DNA of 5,096 bases. Origin: Bacteroidota bacterium (GTDB lineage: Bacteria; Bacteroidota; Bacteroidia; Flavobacteriales_D; Crocinitomicaceae). Within the stretch, counting starts at the first letter, position 1, and each line of letters opens with the position of its first letter. Shown piece by piece: positions 1-5,096 of the stretch. The notes beneath the pieces were generated by a model. That model did not search any database, was not told the DNA's origin, and saw only the letters and a program-made list of their open reading frames with translations. The stretch lies in contig SBGS01000148.1 of NCBI GenBank assembly GCA_006226555.1, positions 1 to 5,096 on the forward strand. The letters are read 5' to 3'. Made by a program: the position numbers and the translations under genes.

Positions 1-177
1 GATCACTCAAATATGGAGTTTGAATTGATCGATGCGGGTTCGGGTAGAATCATTAAGAAAAGTTCGATCGAGCAAAGTATACTTACGGTCGATACGAAAG
101 TTGAACCAGGCGTTTATTTCATTCGAATTCTGAAAGAAGGAGCATTGGTTGCTACGGAGCGAATAGTAAAACAGTAA
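1..177 (+). CDS. 3' end of a secreted protein with a type IX secretion sorting tail (partial)
   Basis: Only the last 58 codons and the TAA stop are present; the gene starts upstream of the window, so its catalytic or binding domain is unseen. Reading frame 1 is open from base 1. The tail has the look of the Bacteroidota type A C-terminal sorting domain: a beta-strand-rich segment, then the PGVYFIRI strand (residues 37-44 of the visible part), a short turn rich in Lys/Glu/Gly, and a final strand ending in ERIVKQ. In this family the domain directs a Sec-exported protein through the T9SS outer-membrane translocon, where it is normally cleaved and the protein anchored at the surface or released. 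That role is known for the family; the match here is by motif recognition only. The gene is convergent with the downstream dehydrogenase and shares its terminator. Confidence 0.72.
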   Translation, partial: DHSNMEFELIDAGSGRIIKKSSIEQSILTVDTKVEPGVYFIRILKEGALVATERIVKQ

Positions 178-195
178 ATTGATCACATATCAAAG

Positions 196-227
196 AAAAA
201 AGCCGGACTTGACAGTTCGGCTTTTTT
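196..227. terminator. Bidirectional intrinsic terminator between convergent genes
   Basis: The inverted repeat has 14-base arms at 196-209 and 214-227 and a four-base TGAC loop. The core is GCCGGACT pairing with AGTTCGGC, with a single G:T mismatch or wobble. The left arm begins with six A (196-201) and the right arm ends with six T (222-227), so a U-tract follows the GC-rich stem on either transcript. It lies 18 bases after the stop of the sorting-tail gene and 5 bases beyond the stop of the minus-strand dehydrogenase, exactly where a shared terminator is expected. Confidence 0.9.
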
Positions 228-232
228 AATGA

Positions 233-1036
233 CTATTTAAGTAATCCTTTCATTTGTTTTGTAATCAGTTTGATGGTGAAGTCAGGTGCAAGACTATATA
301 GTCTATTCATCATTTTTGAATCCTTTCCTACGAATAATCTTGATTTATTACGTTCCATACCCTGGATGATCTGCTGTGCAGCCGCAGACGCCTCAAGGGT
401 TTTCATACTTCCTGCATCAGCATTCTCCATTTTGATTTCAACACCGGAATTTGCTGCAATATTTGTATCGACTGCGCCTGGAAAAACCACCGTTACGCGA
501 ACATTTGTATGCATCAATTCAGCATATAAGCTTTCAGTCATAAGTTTTACAGCTGCTTTAGCCGCGCCGTAGATACTTTGCCCCGGTACAGGTAAAAACC
601 CACCCATGCTTGAGATATTCAGAATATGAGCTTCATTCCTTTTCAATAAGTGTGGCAAAAAACTTTTGATCATATATAATTGAGAATAGAAATTCACCTT
701 CATTACAAGCTCGATCTTTTCAAAGTCGAGGTCGTTAATTCTCACGAAAGGTTGGATCATCCCTGCATTATTAATGATGCCATCCACATGACCAAATTGT
801 GTTATTGCTTTTTCGGGTAGTGACTCTACTTCCTCTTTATTAATGAGATCCGCCTGCGCGCTGAATAAATTGCTTTTGAGAGAAGATGGGCAATTGTCGA
901 CGAGCACTTTTAGAGCATTTGCATTCTTGTCCACTGCAAATACCTGAGCTCCCTTATTTAGCAGTTGACAAGTCAATTCACGACCTATCCCACTTCCTGC
1001 TCCTGTTACTACAATTACTTTGCCTTCAACTTTCAT
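233..1036 (-). CDS. Short-chain dehydrogenase/reductase (SDR, classical), substrate unknown
   Basis: A complete 267-residue protein, slightly longer than the 250 typical of classical SDRs. Visible signatures in order are: the Rossmann dinucleotide motif TGAGSGIG at 11-18; Asp36 at the end of strand beta-2 (favouring NAD(H) over NADP(H), an inference); Asp62; the NNAG structural motif at 89-92; Asn115; and the catalytic Ser143, Tyr156 and Lys160 in ISSMGG and YGAAK. PG (186-187) follows on the expected strand. The enzyme is therefore predicted to be an active cytosolic oxidoreductase interconverting an alcohol and a ketone. The C-terminal extension of about 40 residues after residue 225 is basic and may form the substrate lid. 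The substrate cannot be read from the sequence, and the neighbours give no pathway. The ATG at 1034-1036 is the natural start because the Rossmann motif begins ten residues later; it is preceded by an A-rich leader. It is convergent with the left gene and divergent from the aldolase unit. Confidence 0.93.
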   Translation of the reverse strand: MKVEGKVIVVTGAGSGIGRELTCQLLNKGAQVFAVDKNANALKVLVDNCPSSLKSNLFSAQADLINKEEVESLPEKAITQFGHVDGIINNAGMIQPFVRINDLDFEKIELVMKVNFYSQLYMIKSFLPHLLKRNEAHILNISSMGGFLPVPGQSIYGAAKAAVKLMTESLYAELMHTNVRVTVVFPGAVDTNIAANSGVEIKMENADAGSMKTLEASAAAQQIIQGMERNKSRLFVGKDSKMMNRLYSLAPDFTIKLITKQMKGLLK

Positions 1037-1107
1037 AGTGATTCTTTTAAATTCAGTTCTTCATGTGAACCTTTTCATTTTTTTAAATTAGCACAAAATT
1101 GACAATA
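1037..1107. promoter_or_regulatory. Divergent intergenic spacer, probable promoters for the SDR and aldolase genes
   Basis: This 71-base AT-rich spacer must hold the start signals of two divergent units. Compared with the Bacteroidota -7 consensus TAnnTTTG, the plus strand has TAAATTAG at 1084-1091 (one mismatch) and the minus strand has CAATTTTG, the complement of 1094-1101 (one mismatch, and lying partly beyond the aldolase ATG). Neither has a clear TTTG -33 element at the usual spacing, so both are tentative. A short inverted repeat, GTTC (1056-1059) and GAAC (1067-1070), flanks a 7-base centre. It might be an operator but is too short to call. Confidence 0.35.
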
Positions 1108-2133
1108 ATGCACAGAATAGATCTCAGAAGTGATACCGTAACGAAACCTTCAAAAGGAATGCTTGACGCCATATACAACGCGCCCGTTGGTGATGATGTC
1201 TTCCATGAAGATCCAACAGTGAATAAGCTTGAGGATTATGTGGCAGAAATGTTCGGTATGGAAGCGGCGATATTTTGCTCTTCAGGTACTCAGACCAATC
1301 AAATAGCGATCAATGTGCATGTAAGGCCGGGGGATGAAGTAATAACGCATGTGGATAGTCATGTCTACAAGTATGAAGGTGGAGGGATTGCTCGAAATTC
1401 TGGAGCGTCTGTTCGATTGTTGGATGGAAACAGAGGGAGGTTGAGAGTTGAAGATATTGCGAATTGGATAAATAATCCCGAGGATGTTCACCTGCCACTC
1501 ACACGATTAGTTAGTCTTGAAGATACTGCTAACAGGGGAGGTGGTGCTATTTATGATTTTGAAGAGATCAAGAGGATCAGTACTTTCTGTAAGGCCAATG
1601 GATTACCCTTGCACCTGGATGGAGCGCGGTTAATGAATGCAATGATAGAGAATAACGTGCCTTTAAAGGAATATGCAAATCAGTTTGATTCGATCTCATT
1701 GTGCTTATCGAAAGGTTTAGGAGCTCCTGTAGGATCAGTTCTAATAGGTAAGAAAGATTTTATTAAAAAGGCACGAAGAGTGAGAAAGGTTTTTGGAGGA
1801 GGGATGCGTCAGGCTGGTTTTATAGCGGCAGGAGGTCTTTATGCTTTGGAAAATAATGTTAAACGATTAAAAGAGGATCACAAACACGCCAAAGCGCTCG
1901 AGCAGTCGTTGAACGAGTTGTCATGGGTGAAGGAAGTGATACCTGTTCAAACGAACATTGTTGTTTTTGTTTTAAATGACCACGATCGAAGAGATAACAT
2001 TATCGCTCAGCTTGCAGAAAAAGGAGTTTATGTAATGGCTTTTGGTCCGGGCATGATCCGAATGGTAACTCATTTGGATGTCACTTCAGCTGACATAGAT
2101 CAAACAATTCATATCCTTCGATCATTGTCCTAA
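1108..2133 (+). CDS. ltaE: Low-specificity L-threonine aldolase (PLP-dependent)
   Basis: A 341-residue fold-type I pyridoxal-phosphate enzyme that cleaves L-threonine or L-allo-threonine to glycine and acetaldehyde in the cytosol. The N-terminal hallmark IDLRSDTVTKP is at 4-14, followed by PVGDD (26-30) and EDP (34-36). The cofactor phosphate loop SGTQTN is at 59-64, and His85 (DSHVYKYE) probably stacks on the PLP ring. His128 (EDVH) is the second conserved active-site His. Asp171 and Arg174 lie in LDGAR, the Schiff-base Lys202 in SKGLGAPVGS, then GGGMRQ (230-235) and Arg318 in IRMVTHLD. Length and motif order are normal. One oddity is that the usual ENTHN segment reads EDTAN (138-142), so its His is Ala. 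I chose ATG 1108 because family members start right before the IDLRSDT motif; an in-frame TTG at 1099 would add three residues. It is the first gene of a three-gene unit with the lipoprotein and the small acidic protein. The symbol is by family; orthology to E. coli ltaE is likely but unproven. Confidence 0.93.
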   Translation: MHRIDLRSDTVTKPSKGMLDAIYNAPVGDDVFHEDPTVNKLEDYVAEMFGMEAAIFCSSGTQTNQIAINVHVRPGDEVITHVDSHVYKYEGGGIARNSGASVRLLDGNRGRLRVEDIANWINNPEDVHLPLTRLVSLEDTANRGGGAIYDFEEIKRISTFCKANGLPLHLDGARLMNAMIENNVPLKEYANQFDSISLCLSKGLGAPVGSVLIGKKDFIKKARRVRKVFGGGMRQAGFIAAGGLYALENNVKRLKEDHKHAKALEQSLNELSWVKEVIPVQTNIVVFVLNDHDRRDNIIAQLAEKGVYVMAFGPGMIRMVTHLDVTSADIDQTIHILRSLS

Positions 2134-2724
2134 ATGAATAGACTGATTGTCATATCGCTTATTTTATTCATGTATTCCTGTAAAACAGATCAGGAAAAGG
2201 TGATTGATATTCATGATCTTCTTCCTGTTGCTAGTAGCAATGAATCGGATACAACGGAAAAAATTGAAAATCCGTACCAATCAGAACTTTTGGATTTTCA
2301 ACTCGCAATACCTGAATTCCTGGGCATTTCTAAATGCGATGAAAAGCATTTTCTCGATCGCTTTACAGCCGATACTTCTTCGTCATTATATCTTATTACG
2401 GACAAAGACACAACGATCTACAGGGATTATGTTTTTCAGGATTCCATAAGACTGAAAGGTGCATTCTTCAATTGGCTCGATCATCTTTCTGATGGTGAAG
2501 AATTAATGATAAAGGATCCGATAAAAATTGACAGAAGTTCAGCACAACTTTTCACCAATGATACTTTGATCATTTTGCTGACAGGAAAAAGAGCGAATGA
2601 CGAAGTCTGGAAAGATTATTTTATTTCCAAAGGGTTCACGGACTGGAAATATGTTTTACGCCAGAATGCCGGAAGAAAGGCTGTCTGGTACACTATGAAG
2701 GATAAAAAAATGATTAAACTATAA
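2134..2724 (+). CDS. Predicted lipoprotein of unknown function
   Basis: A 196-residue protein that I do not recognise. Residues 1-15 are a short hydrophobic signal (N-terminal Arg, then an Ile/Leu-rich core) ending in a lipobox-like MYSC with Cys16 as the lipidation site. The context is imperfect (Met at -3, Tyr at -2) but acceptable for Bacteroidota. After the Cys comes KTDQE, then a polar, acidic Ser/Thr-rich linker to about residue 45, typical of lipoproteins. The rest is a mixed alpha/beta-looking domain with no enzymatic motif I can identify, with a basic C-terminus (KDKKMIKL). It is predicted to sit in the inner or outer membrane facing the periplasm. The ATG begins at the base immediately after the aldolase TAA (TAAATG), so translation is very probably coupled and the genes co-transcribed. 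No link between its function and threonine metabolism can be drawn from sequence. Confidence 0.85.
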   Translation: MNRLIVISLILFMYSCKTDQEKVIDIHDLLPVASSNESDTTEKIENPYQSELLDFQLAIPEFLGISKCDEKHFLDRFTADTSSSLYLITDKDTTIYRDYVFQDSIRLKGAFFNWLDHLSDGEELMIKDPIKIDRSSAQLFTNDTLIILLTGKRANDEVWKDYFISKGFTDWKYVLRQNAGRKAVWYTMKDKKMIKL

Positions 2725-2733
2725 TTGCTTACT

Positions 2734-3051
2734 ATGAAAATTGTAAATCGAGGATATATCGTTGTTAAACCAAAAAAAGCTTTCATTGAATGGGCTAATA
2801 AATACGACGAGGATTTTAGTGACCTGACGGACAACGAGGGTAGTATTTATTTGATCGAAGAGGATTTCTACGATGATGAACCGGTGATCAAAGCAAATTT
2901 TAAGCTGATCTTCTCAAATGAATTGTTGGCTGTCACTGAGGATGAAGAAAGCTATCCGGAACTAACCATGGAGCAGTTCAATAACTTTTTTGACGTGTCG
3001 CTGGGTACAATGGTATTTGATACACTAAAAACTGATCTTGAAAGAGATTGA
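2734..3051 (+). CDS. Small acidic conserved-looking protein, unknown function
   Basis: A 105-residue, soluble, strongly acidic protein with no signal peptide or membrane segment. It starts with a basic strand-like stretch (MKIVNRGYIVVKPKKAFIEW, 1-20), then is rich in Asp and Glu (for example EEDFYDDEP at 42-50 and TEDEESYPE at 69-77), ending in a predicted helix region with DTLKTDLERD. The overall pattern resembles small Bacteroidota proteins of unknown function, but I cannot name a family. ATG 2734 is preferred; an in-frame TTG at 2725 abutting the previous stop would add three residues. The 9-base gap from the lipoprotein gene places it as the third gene of the aldolase unit. Its TGA stop abuts the stop of the convergent CYTH gene. 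Confidence 0.82.
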   Translation: MKIVNRGYIVVKPKKAFIEWANKYDEDFSDLTDNEGSIYLIEEDFYDDEPVIKANFKLIFSNELLAVTEDEESYPELTMEQFNNFFDVSLGTMVFDTLKTDLERD

Positions 3052-3507
3052 TCAGCATTTTTCGATCAGTACAGCATTAAAGTAATTAGGGTCGGTACTT
3101 ACATCACGTGTAATCCAATCTGGTTTTTCGAATTTCTCGTCCTCTGAGGAAACCTCCAATTCCGCAAGTATAAGTCCTGCAAGCTTACCTTCGAAAACAT
3201 CGACTTCCCAGTCATGCCCCTTTTCATGAACAATGTATCTGTTTTTTCGGATGTGTTTATCTGTGAACAGTCGTATCATTTCTTCTGCATCGTCAACCGG
3301 TATAGGGTATTCGAATTCTGAGCGACGAAGTCCTTCAGTCTTTCCTTTGATCGTCAAGAATCCTTGACGGTCCATAATGCGAACCCTTACGACCATGTCA
3401 GCACTTTTTGAAAGAAATCCCTGAACGATTGTCTGTGGTTCAGGTTTTTCCATTAGTTGCCATTTCTCAGGGTTAACCAAGAATTTGTATTCAATTTCTG
3501 TCGCCAT
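3052..3507 (-). CDS. CYTH-domain / triphosphate tunnel metalloenzyme protein
   Basis: A 151-residue protein spanning essentially one CYTH domain, the short bacterial form. The diagnostic ExExK is EIEYK with Glu4, Glu6 and Lys8. The alternating charged residues that line the tunnel follow: Arg41 and Arg43 (VRVR), Lys54 and Lys56 (TIKGK), Glu64 and Glu66 (SEFEY), Arg90, Asp103 (EVDVF), and Glu116 and Glu118 (AELEV). Family members bind triphosphates with divalent metal. Short bacterial ones are often inorganic tripolyphosphatases, although databases frequently label them adenylate cyclases. The substrate here is an inference; I favour a triphosphatase over a cyclase. I chose the ATG at 3505-3507 because ExExK sits right after the start in this family and AAAGAAAG lies just upstream. 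An ATG at 3553-3555 would add 16 atypical residues. The position expected to hold Tyr in QGYL is Phe31. It is divergent from the deacetylase gene and convergent with the small acidic gene. Confidence 0.9.
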   Translation of the reverse strand: MATEIEYKFLVNPEKWQLMEKPEPQTIVQGFLSKSADMVVRVRIMDRQGFLTIKGKTEGLRRSEFEYPIPVDDAEEMIRLFTDKHIRKNRYIVHEKGHDWEVDVFEGKLAGLILAELEVSSEDEKFEKPDWITRDVSTDPNYFNAVLIEKC

Positions 3508-3566
3508 AATCAGACTTTCTTTACAGTTACCAACCGTTTTCTTACAAATAAACATAATTTCGTGAT
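3508..3566. promoter_or_regulatory. Divergent spacer with tentative -7 boxes
   Basis: This 59-base AT-rich gap lies between the CYTH gene (minus) and the deacetylase-like gene (plus). On the plus strand TAATTTCG (3555-3562) differs from TAnnTTTG at one position and would place the transcript start almost at the GTG codon. On the minus strand TTTATTTG (complement of 3545-3552) also has one mismatch and would leave a leader of roughly 30 bases for the CYTH gene. No convincing -33 TTTG is seen for either. These are motif matches by eye in AT-rich DNA and may be fortuitous. Confidence 0.3.
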
Positions 3567-4559
3567 GTGAATATTCTACTGACTTTCGATTACGAACTAT
3601 TTTTTGGCGATAATCCCGGCACGGTTGAGAAATGTATGCTCGAGCCGACGGAGGAATTACTGGAAATAGCAGCCCGAAACAACATTCGATATACTTTCTT
3701 TGTTGATGTCGGATATATAATCGCAGCCAAAAAGTACAGTGAGTTGGACGACGAGAGAGCGAGAGTTGAATTCCAGATCCGAAAAATGGTAGAACAAGGA
3801 CATGATGTCCAGTTGCATATCCATCCTCATTGGCAAAAAGCTACATGGTCTGGAAGTTGGAAAATGAACACAACCGGCGCCTATAAACTATCGGACTTTA
3901 CACAGGAAGAGAGTGATGAGATTGTTAGAGCCTACAAAAAAGAAATCGACGCGATAACGGGAAAAACTTCATTTGTGTTCAGAGCAGGGGGGTGGTGTAT
4001 TCAACCATTTTCTCGCCTGGTGAATGTTTTTAAAGAGTTGAACATCACCCACGACTCTACGGTAGTTTCAGGTGATTTTCTTGAAACAAGTGAGTATTCC
4101 GTGGACTTTAGAGAAGCCCCTCTAAAATCACATTATCGGTTCGAAGACGATGTCTGCCTAGAGCAGGAAAATGGTTTCTTTACAGAGGTACAGATCACAC
4201 CGTTAAGATATAGCCCGTTGTTTTACTGGCGCTTGTATATTCTGGGAAGACTTTTTCCTTCTGAACATAAAATGCTGGGAGACGGGGTGTTTCTCTCTCA
4301 GGGAGGACGTAAAAAGAGAACCTTATTGACATATACTACAACCCATGTTTCTACTGATGGTTATTTCGCATCGAAATTAGAAGCAGGACTGCAAAAAGCG
4401 ATCAATTTTGAGTGGGATGAAATGGTGAGTATAGGGCATCCAAAATCAAATACACGATATAGTTTGAAAAAGCTGGAGGAGTTTATATCGAAGTATCGCT
4501 CAATTCATAATTTCACGACCTTCTCTGAAGCTTACCGGGAGGGATCGAAAAAAGATTAA
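3567..4559 (+). CDS. WalW-like polysaccharide deacetylase-fold (CE4/NodB) protein
   Basis: A complete 330-residue cytosolic-looking protein with no signal peptide. The N-terminus ILLTFDYELFFG (3-14) is the NodB motif 1 region, with Asp8 as probable catalytic base. Motif 2 appears as LHIHPHW (83-89), giving the HxxxH pair His84/His88 plus an extra His86. FRAGGW (138-143) with Arg139 resembles motif 3, and SIGHPKS with His291 resembles the C-terminal His motif. The usual second metal Asp of TFDD is Tyr9, with Glu10 next. By family knowledge such proteins occur in lipopolysaccharide or capsule loci and are thought to deacetylate or otherwise modify amino-sugar precursors; activity is unproven. 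The start is the GTG at 3567: an in-frame TAA lies at 3555 with no ATG between, and motif 1 begins at residue 5. It is followed after 55 bases by a FlaA1/CapD-type gene, supporting a role in surface polysaccharide synthesis. Confidence 0.83.
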   Translation: MNILLTFDYELFFGDNPGTVEKCMLEPTEELLEIAARNNIRYTFFVDVGYIIAAKKYSELDDERARVEFQIRKMVEQGHDVQLHIHPHWQKATWSGSWKMNTTGAYKLSDFTQEESDEIVRAYKKEIDAITGKTSFVFRAGGWCIQPFSRLVNVFKELNITHDSTVVSGDFLETSEYSVDFREAPLKSHYRFEDDVCLEQENGFFTEVQITPLRYSPLFYWRLYILGRLFPSEHKMLGDGVFLSQGGRKKRTLLTYTTTHVSTDGYFASKLEAGLQKAINFEWDEMVSIGHPKSNTRYSLKKLEEFISKYRSIHNFTTFSEAYREGSKKD

Positions 4560-4614
4560 TTATCTTCGTATTTCCTGCAACCTTGAAAGGTATTTCGCAG
4601 TAAAAAACTTTGTT
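4560..4614 (+). promoter_or_regulatory. Short spacer with -7-like box and small inverted repeat
   Basis: In this 55-base gap TATCTTCG (4561-4568) differs by one base from the common Bacteroidota -7 form TAnnTTTG, but lacks a visible -33 element. An inverted repeat ACCT (4580-4583) and AGGT (4588-4591) with loop TGAA follows. It has no T-tract, so it does not look like a terminator. The downstream gene could be read through from the deacetylase gene or use a weak promoter here. Confidence 0.25.
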
Positions 4615-5096
4615 ATGTTGCTCCCGAAGCAAAATACTCCACGTTGGATAATCATTATCGCAGATCTGTGCTTATCACTGATGGCTTTGTTGGTTTCCTA
4701 TGTTATCAGATTTGACCTCGAAGCAAATGAAGAGCTTATTCGAGCGGAGTGGGCGATATTGAGTCGTTCGATCGGTATATACATTGGAGTTAAGTTAGTT
4801 GTCTTCTATCTCTTTAAAGTTCACAAGGGTTTGATCCGTCATACTTCAACTGAAGATTTTTTCAGGATCTTTAAGGCGAATGTCATTTCATCGGCCTTAT
4901 TCGTGACTTTAGGGCTCATTCGTTATTACGAATTCGATGGTTTTTACTTATTCCCGACCTCTGTTCTCATTACGGAGTTCATAATCTCGACTTTATTCAT
5001 TGTAGGTTCTAGATTCGCGATAAAGTTGATCTATCTCGAGTCTGTAAAATCAAAAGCCGCTGATAAGCATGTATTGATCTATGGTGCTGGTATTTC
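4615..5096 (+). CDS. FlaA1/CapD/WbpM-type nucleotide-sugar epimerase/dehydratase, N-terminal part (partial)
   Basis: The first 160 codons of a longer gene run off the window end; full-length relatives have about 600-650 residues. The visible part is the membrane anchor and the start of the first Rossmann-like domain. Hydrophobic segments lie near residues 11-31, 50-68, 89-106 and 112-133. Family-typical details are the IRFDL after the first segment (31-35) and KGLIRHTSTEDFFRI (71-85), which corresponds to the YRGxWRYxSxxD region of relatives. HVLIYGAG (152-159) opens the nucleotide-binding (CoA_binding_3-like) domain. Complete members carry a C-terminal SDR domain acting as UDP-GlcNAc 4,6-dehydratase or 5-epimerase in O-antigen and capsule synthesis; that catalytic half is outside the window, so the reaction cannot be stated. 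ATG 4615 gives the normal N-terminus; the frame is open further upstream but without an ATG. It follows the deacetylase-like gene in the same direction. Confidence 0.88.
   Translation, partial: MLLPKQNTPRWIIIIADLCLSLMALLVSYVIRFDLEANEELIRAEWAILSRSIGIYIGVKLVVFYLFKVHKGLIRHTSTEDFFRIFKANVISSALFVTLGLIRYYEFDGFYLFPTSVLITEFIISTLFIVGSRFAIKLIYLESVKSKAADKHVLIYGAGI

Noticed and set aside
270..572. Open frame of 100 codons on the plus strand
   Set aside because: It lies inside the SDR gene on the opposite strand, and the SDR motifs are unambiguous; the plus-strand translation resembles no protein.
1056..1070. GTTC-7-GAAC inverted repeat as an operator
   Set aside because: Four-base arms are expected by chance in a gap of this size, and no regulator gene is adjacent.
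1282..1498. Two minus-strand frames of 62-69 codons
   Set aside because: They are antisense to the well-supported threonine aldolase, low in complexity, and have no start context.
2204..2449. 81-codon plus-strand frame with a hydrophobic start
   Set aside because: It overlaps the lipoprotein gene in another frame; the lipoprotein has the coupled start, lipobox and full length, so this is a shadow.
2616..2834. 72-codon minus-strand frame across the lipoprotein/acidic gene junction
   Set aside because: It is antisense to two same-direction packed genes, with no motif or start signal.
3032..3063. Possible terminator: CTGATC (3032-3037) and GATCAG (3050-3055), followed by a T run at 3058-3062
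   Set aside because: The stem is only 6 base pairs with a 12-base loop and a short T run. It lies across the stop codons and may just reflect the frequent GATC sites, so it is too weak to call.
3508..3555. Longer CYTH start at 3555 adding 16 residues
   Set aside because: The ExExK motif lies directly after the N-terminus in this family, and the extra residues would overlap the promoter region of the divergent gene.

Overview
The window looks like chromosomal DNA of a Bacteroidota bacterium, most likely from the Flavobacteriales or a related marine or aquatic lineage. The reasons are a C-terminal tail resembling a type IX secretion (T9SS) sorting domain at the left edge, A-rich leaders without clear Shine-Dalgarno sites, and a moderate G+C content (roughly 40% by eye). 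The protein flavour of the housekeeping genes also fits. No rRNA, tRNA, CRISPR array, insertion sequence or phage gene is visible. There is no stretch over 300 bases without a gene; the longest non-coding gap is about 71 bases.

Layout, left to right: (1) the last 58 codons of a secreted protein with a T9SS-type tail (+). (2) A strong hairpin with A and T tracts, serving as a shared terminator for this gene and the convergent gene. (3) A classical short-chain dehydrogenase/reductase (-). (4) A 71-base divergent spacer. (5) A tightly packed three-gene unit (+): a low-specificity L-threonine aldolase, a predicted lipoprotein starting at the base after the aldolase stop, and a small acidic protein 9 bases further on. 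(6) A CYTH/triphosphate tunnel metalloenzyme protein (-), whose stop codon abuts the stop of the small acidic gene inside a TGATCA palindrome. (7) A 59-base divergent spacer. (8) A WalW-like polysaccharide deacetylase-fold protein (+) that starts with GTG. (9) The 5' part of a FlaA1/CapD/WbpM-type membrane-anchored nucleotide-sugar epimerase/dehydratase (+), cut by the window end.

The genes group by neighbourhood rather than into one pathway. The right end (deacetylase-like plus FlaA1/CapD-like) looks like the left border of a surface-polysaccharide or O-antigen locus. The centre couples amino-acid metabolism (threonine to glycine plus acetaldehyde) with two proteins I cannot assign. The left is a secreted protein and a generic oxidoreductase. 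I see no clear sign of a novel defence or mobile system. The best candidates for something undescribed are the unassigned lipoprotein and small acidic protein fused transcriptionally to threonine aldolase, and the altered metal-site motifs of the deacetylase-like protein.
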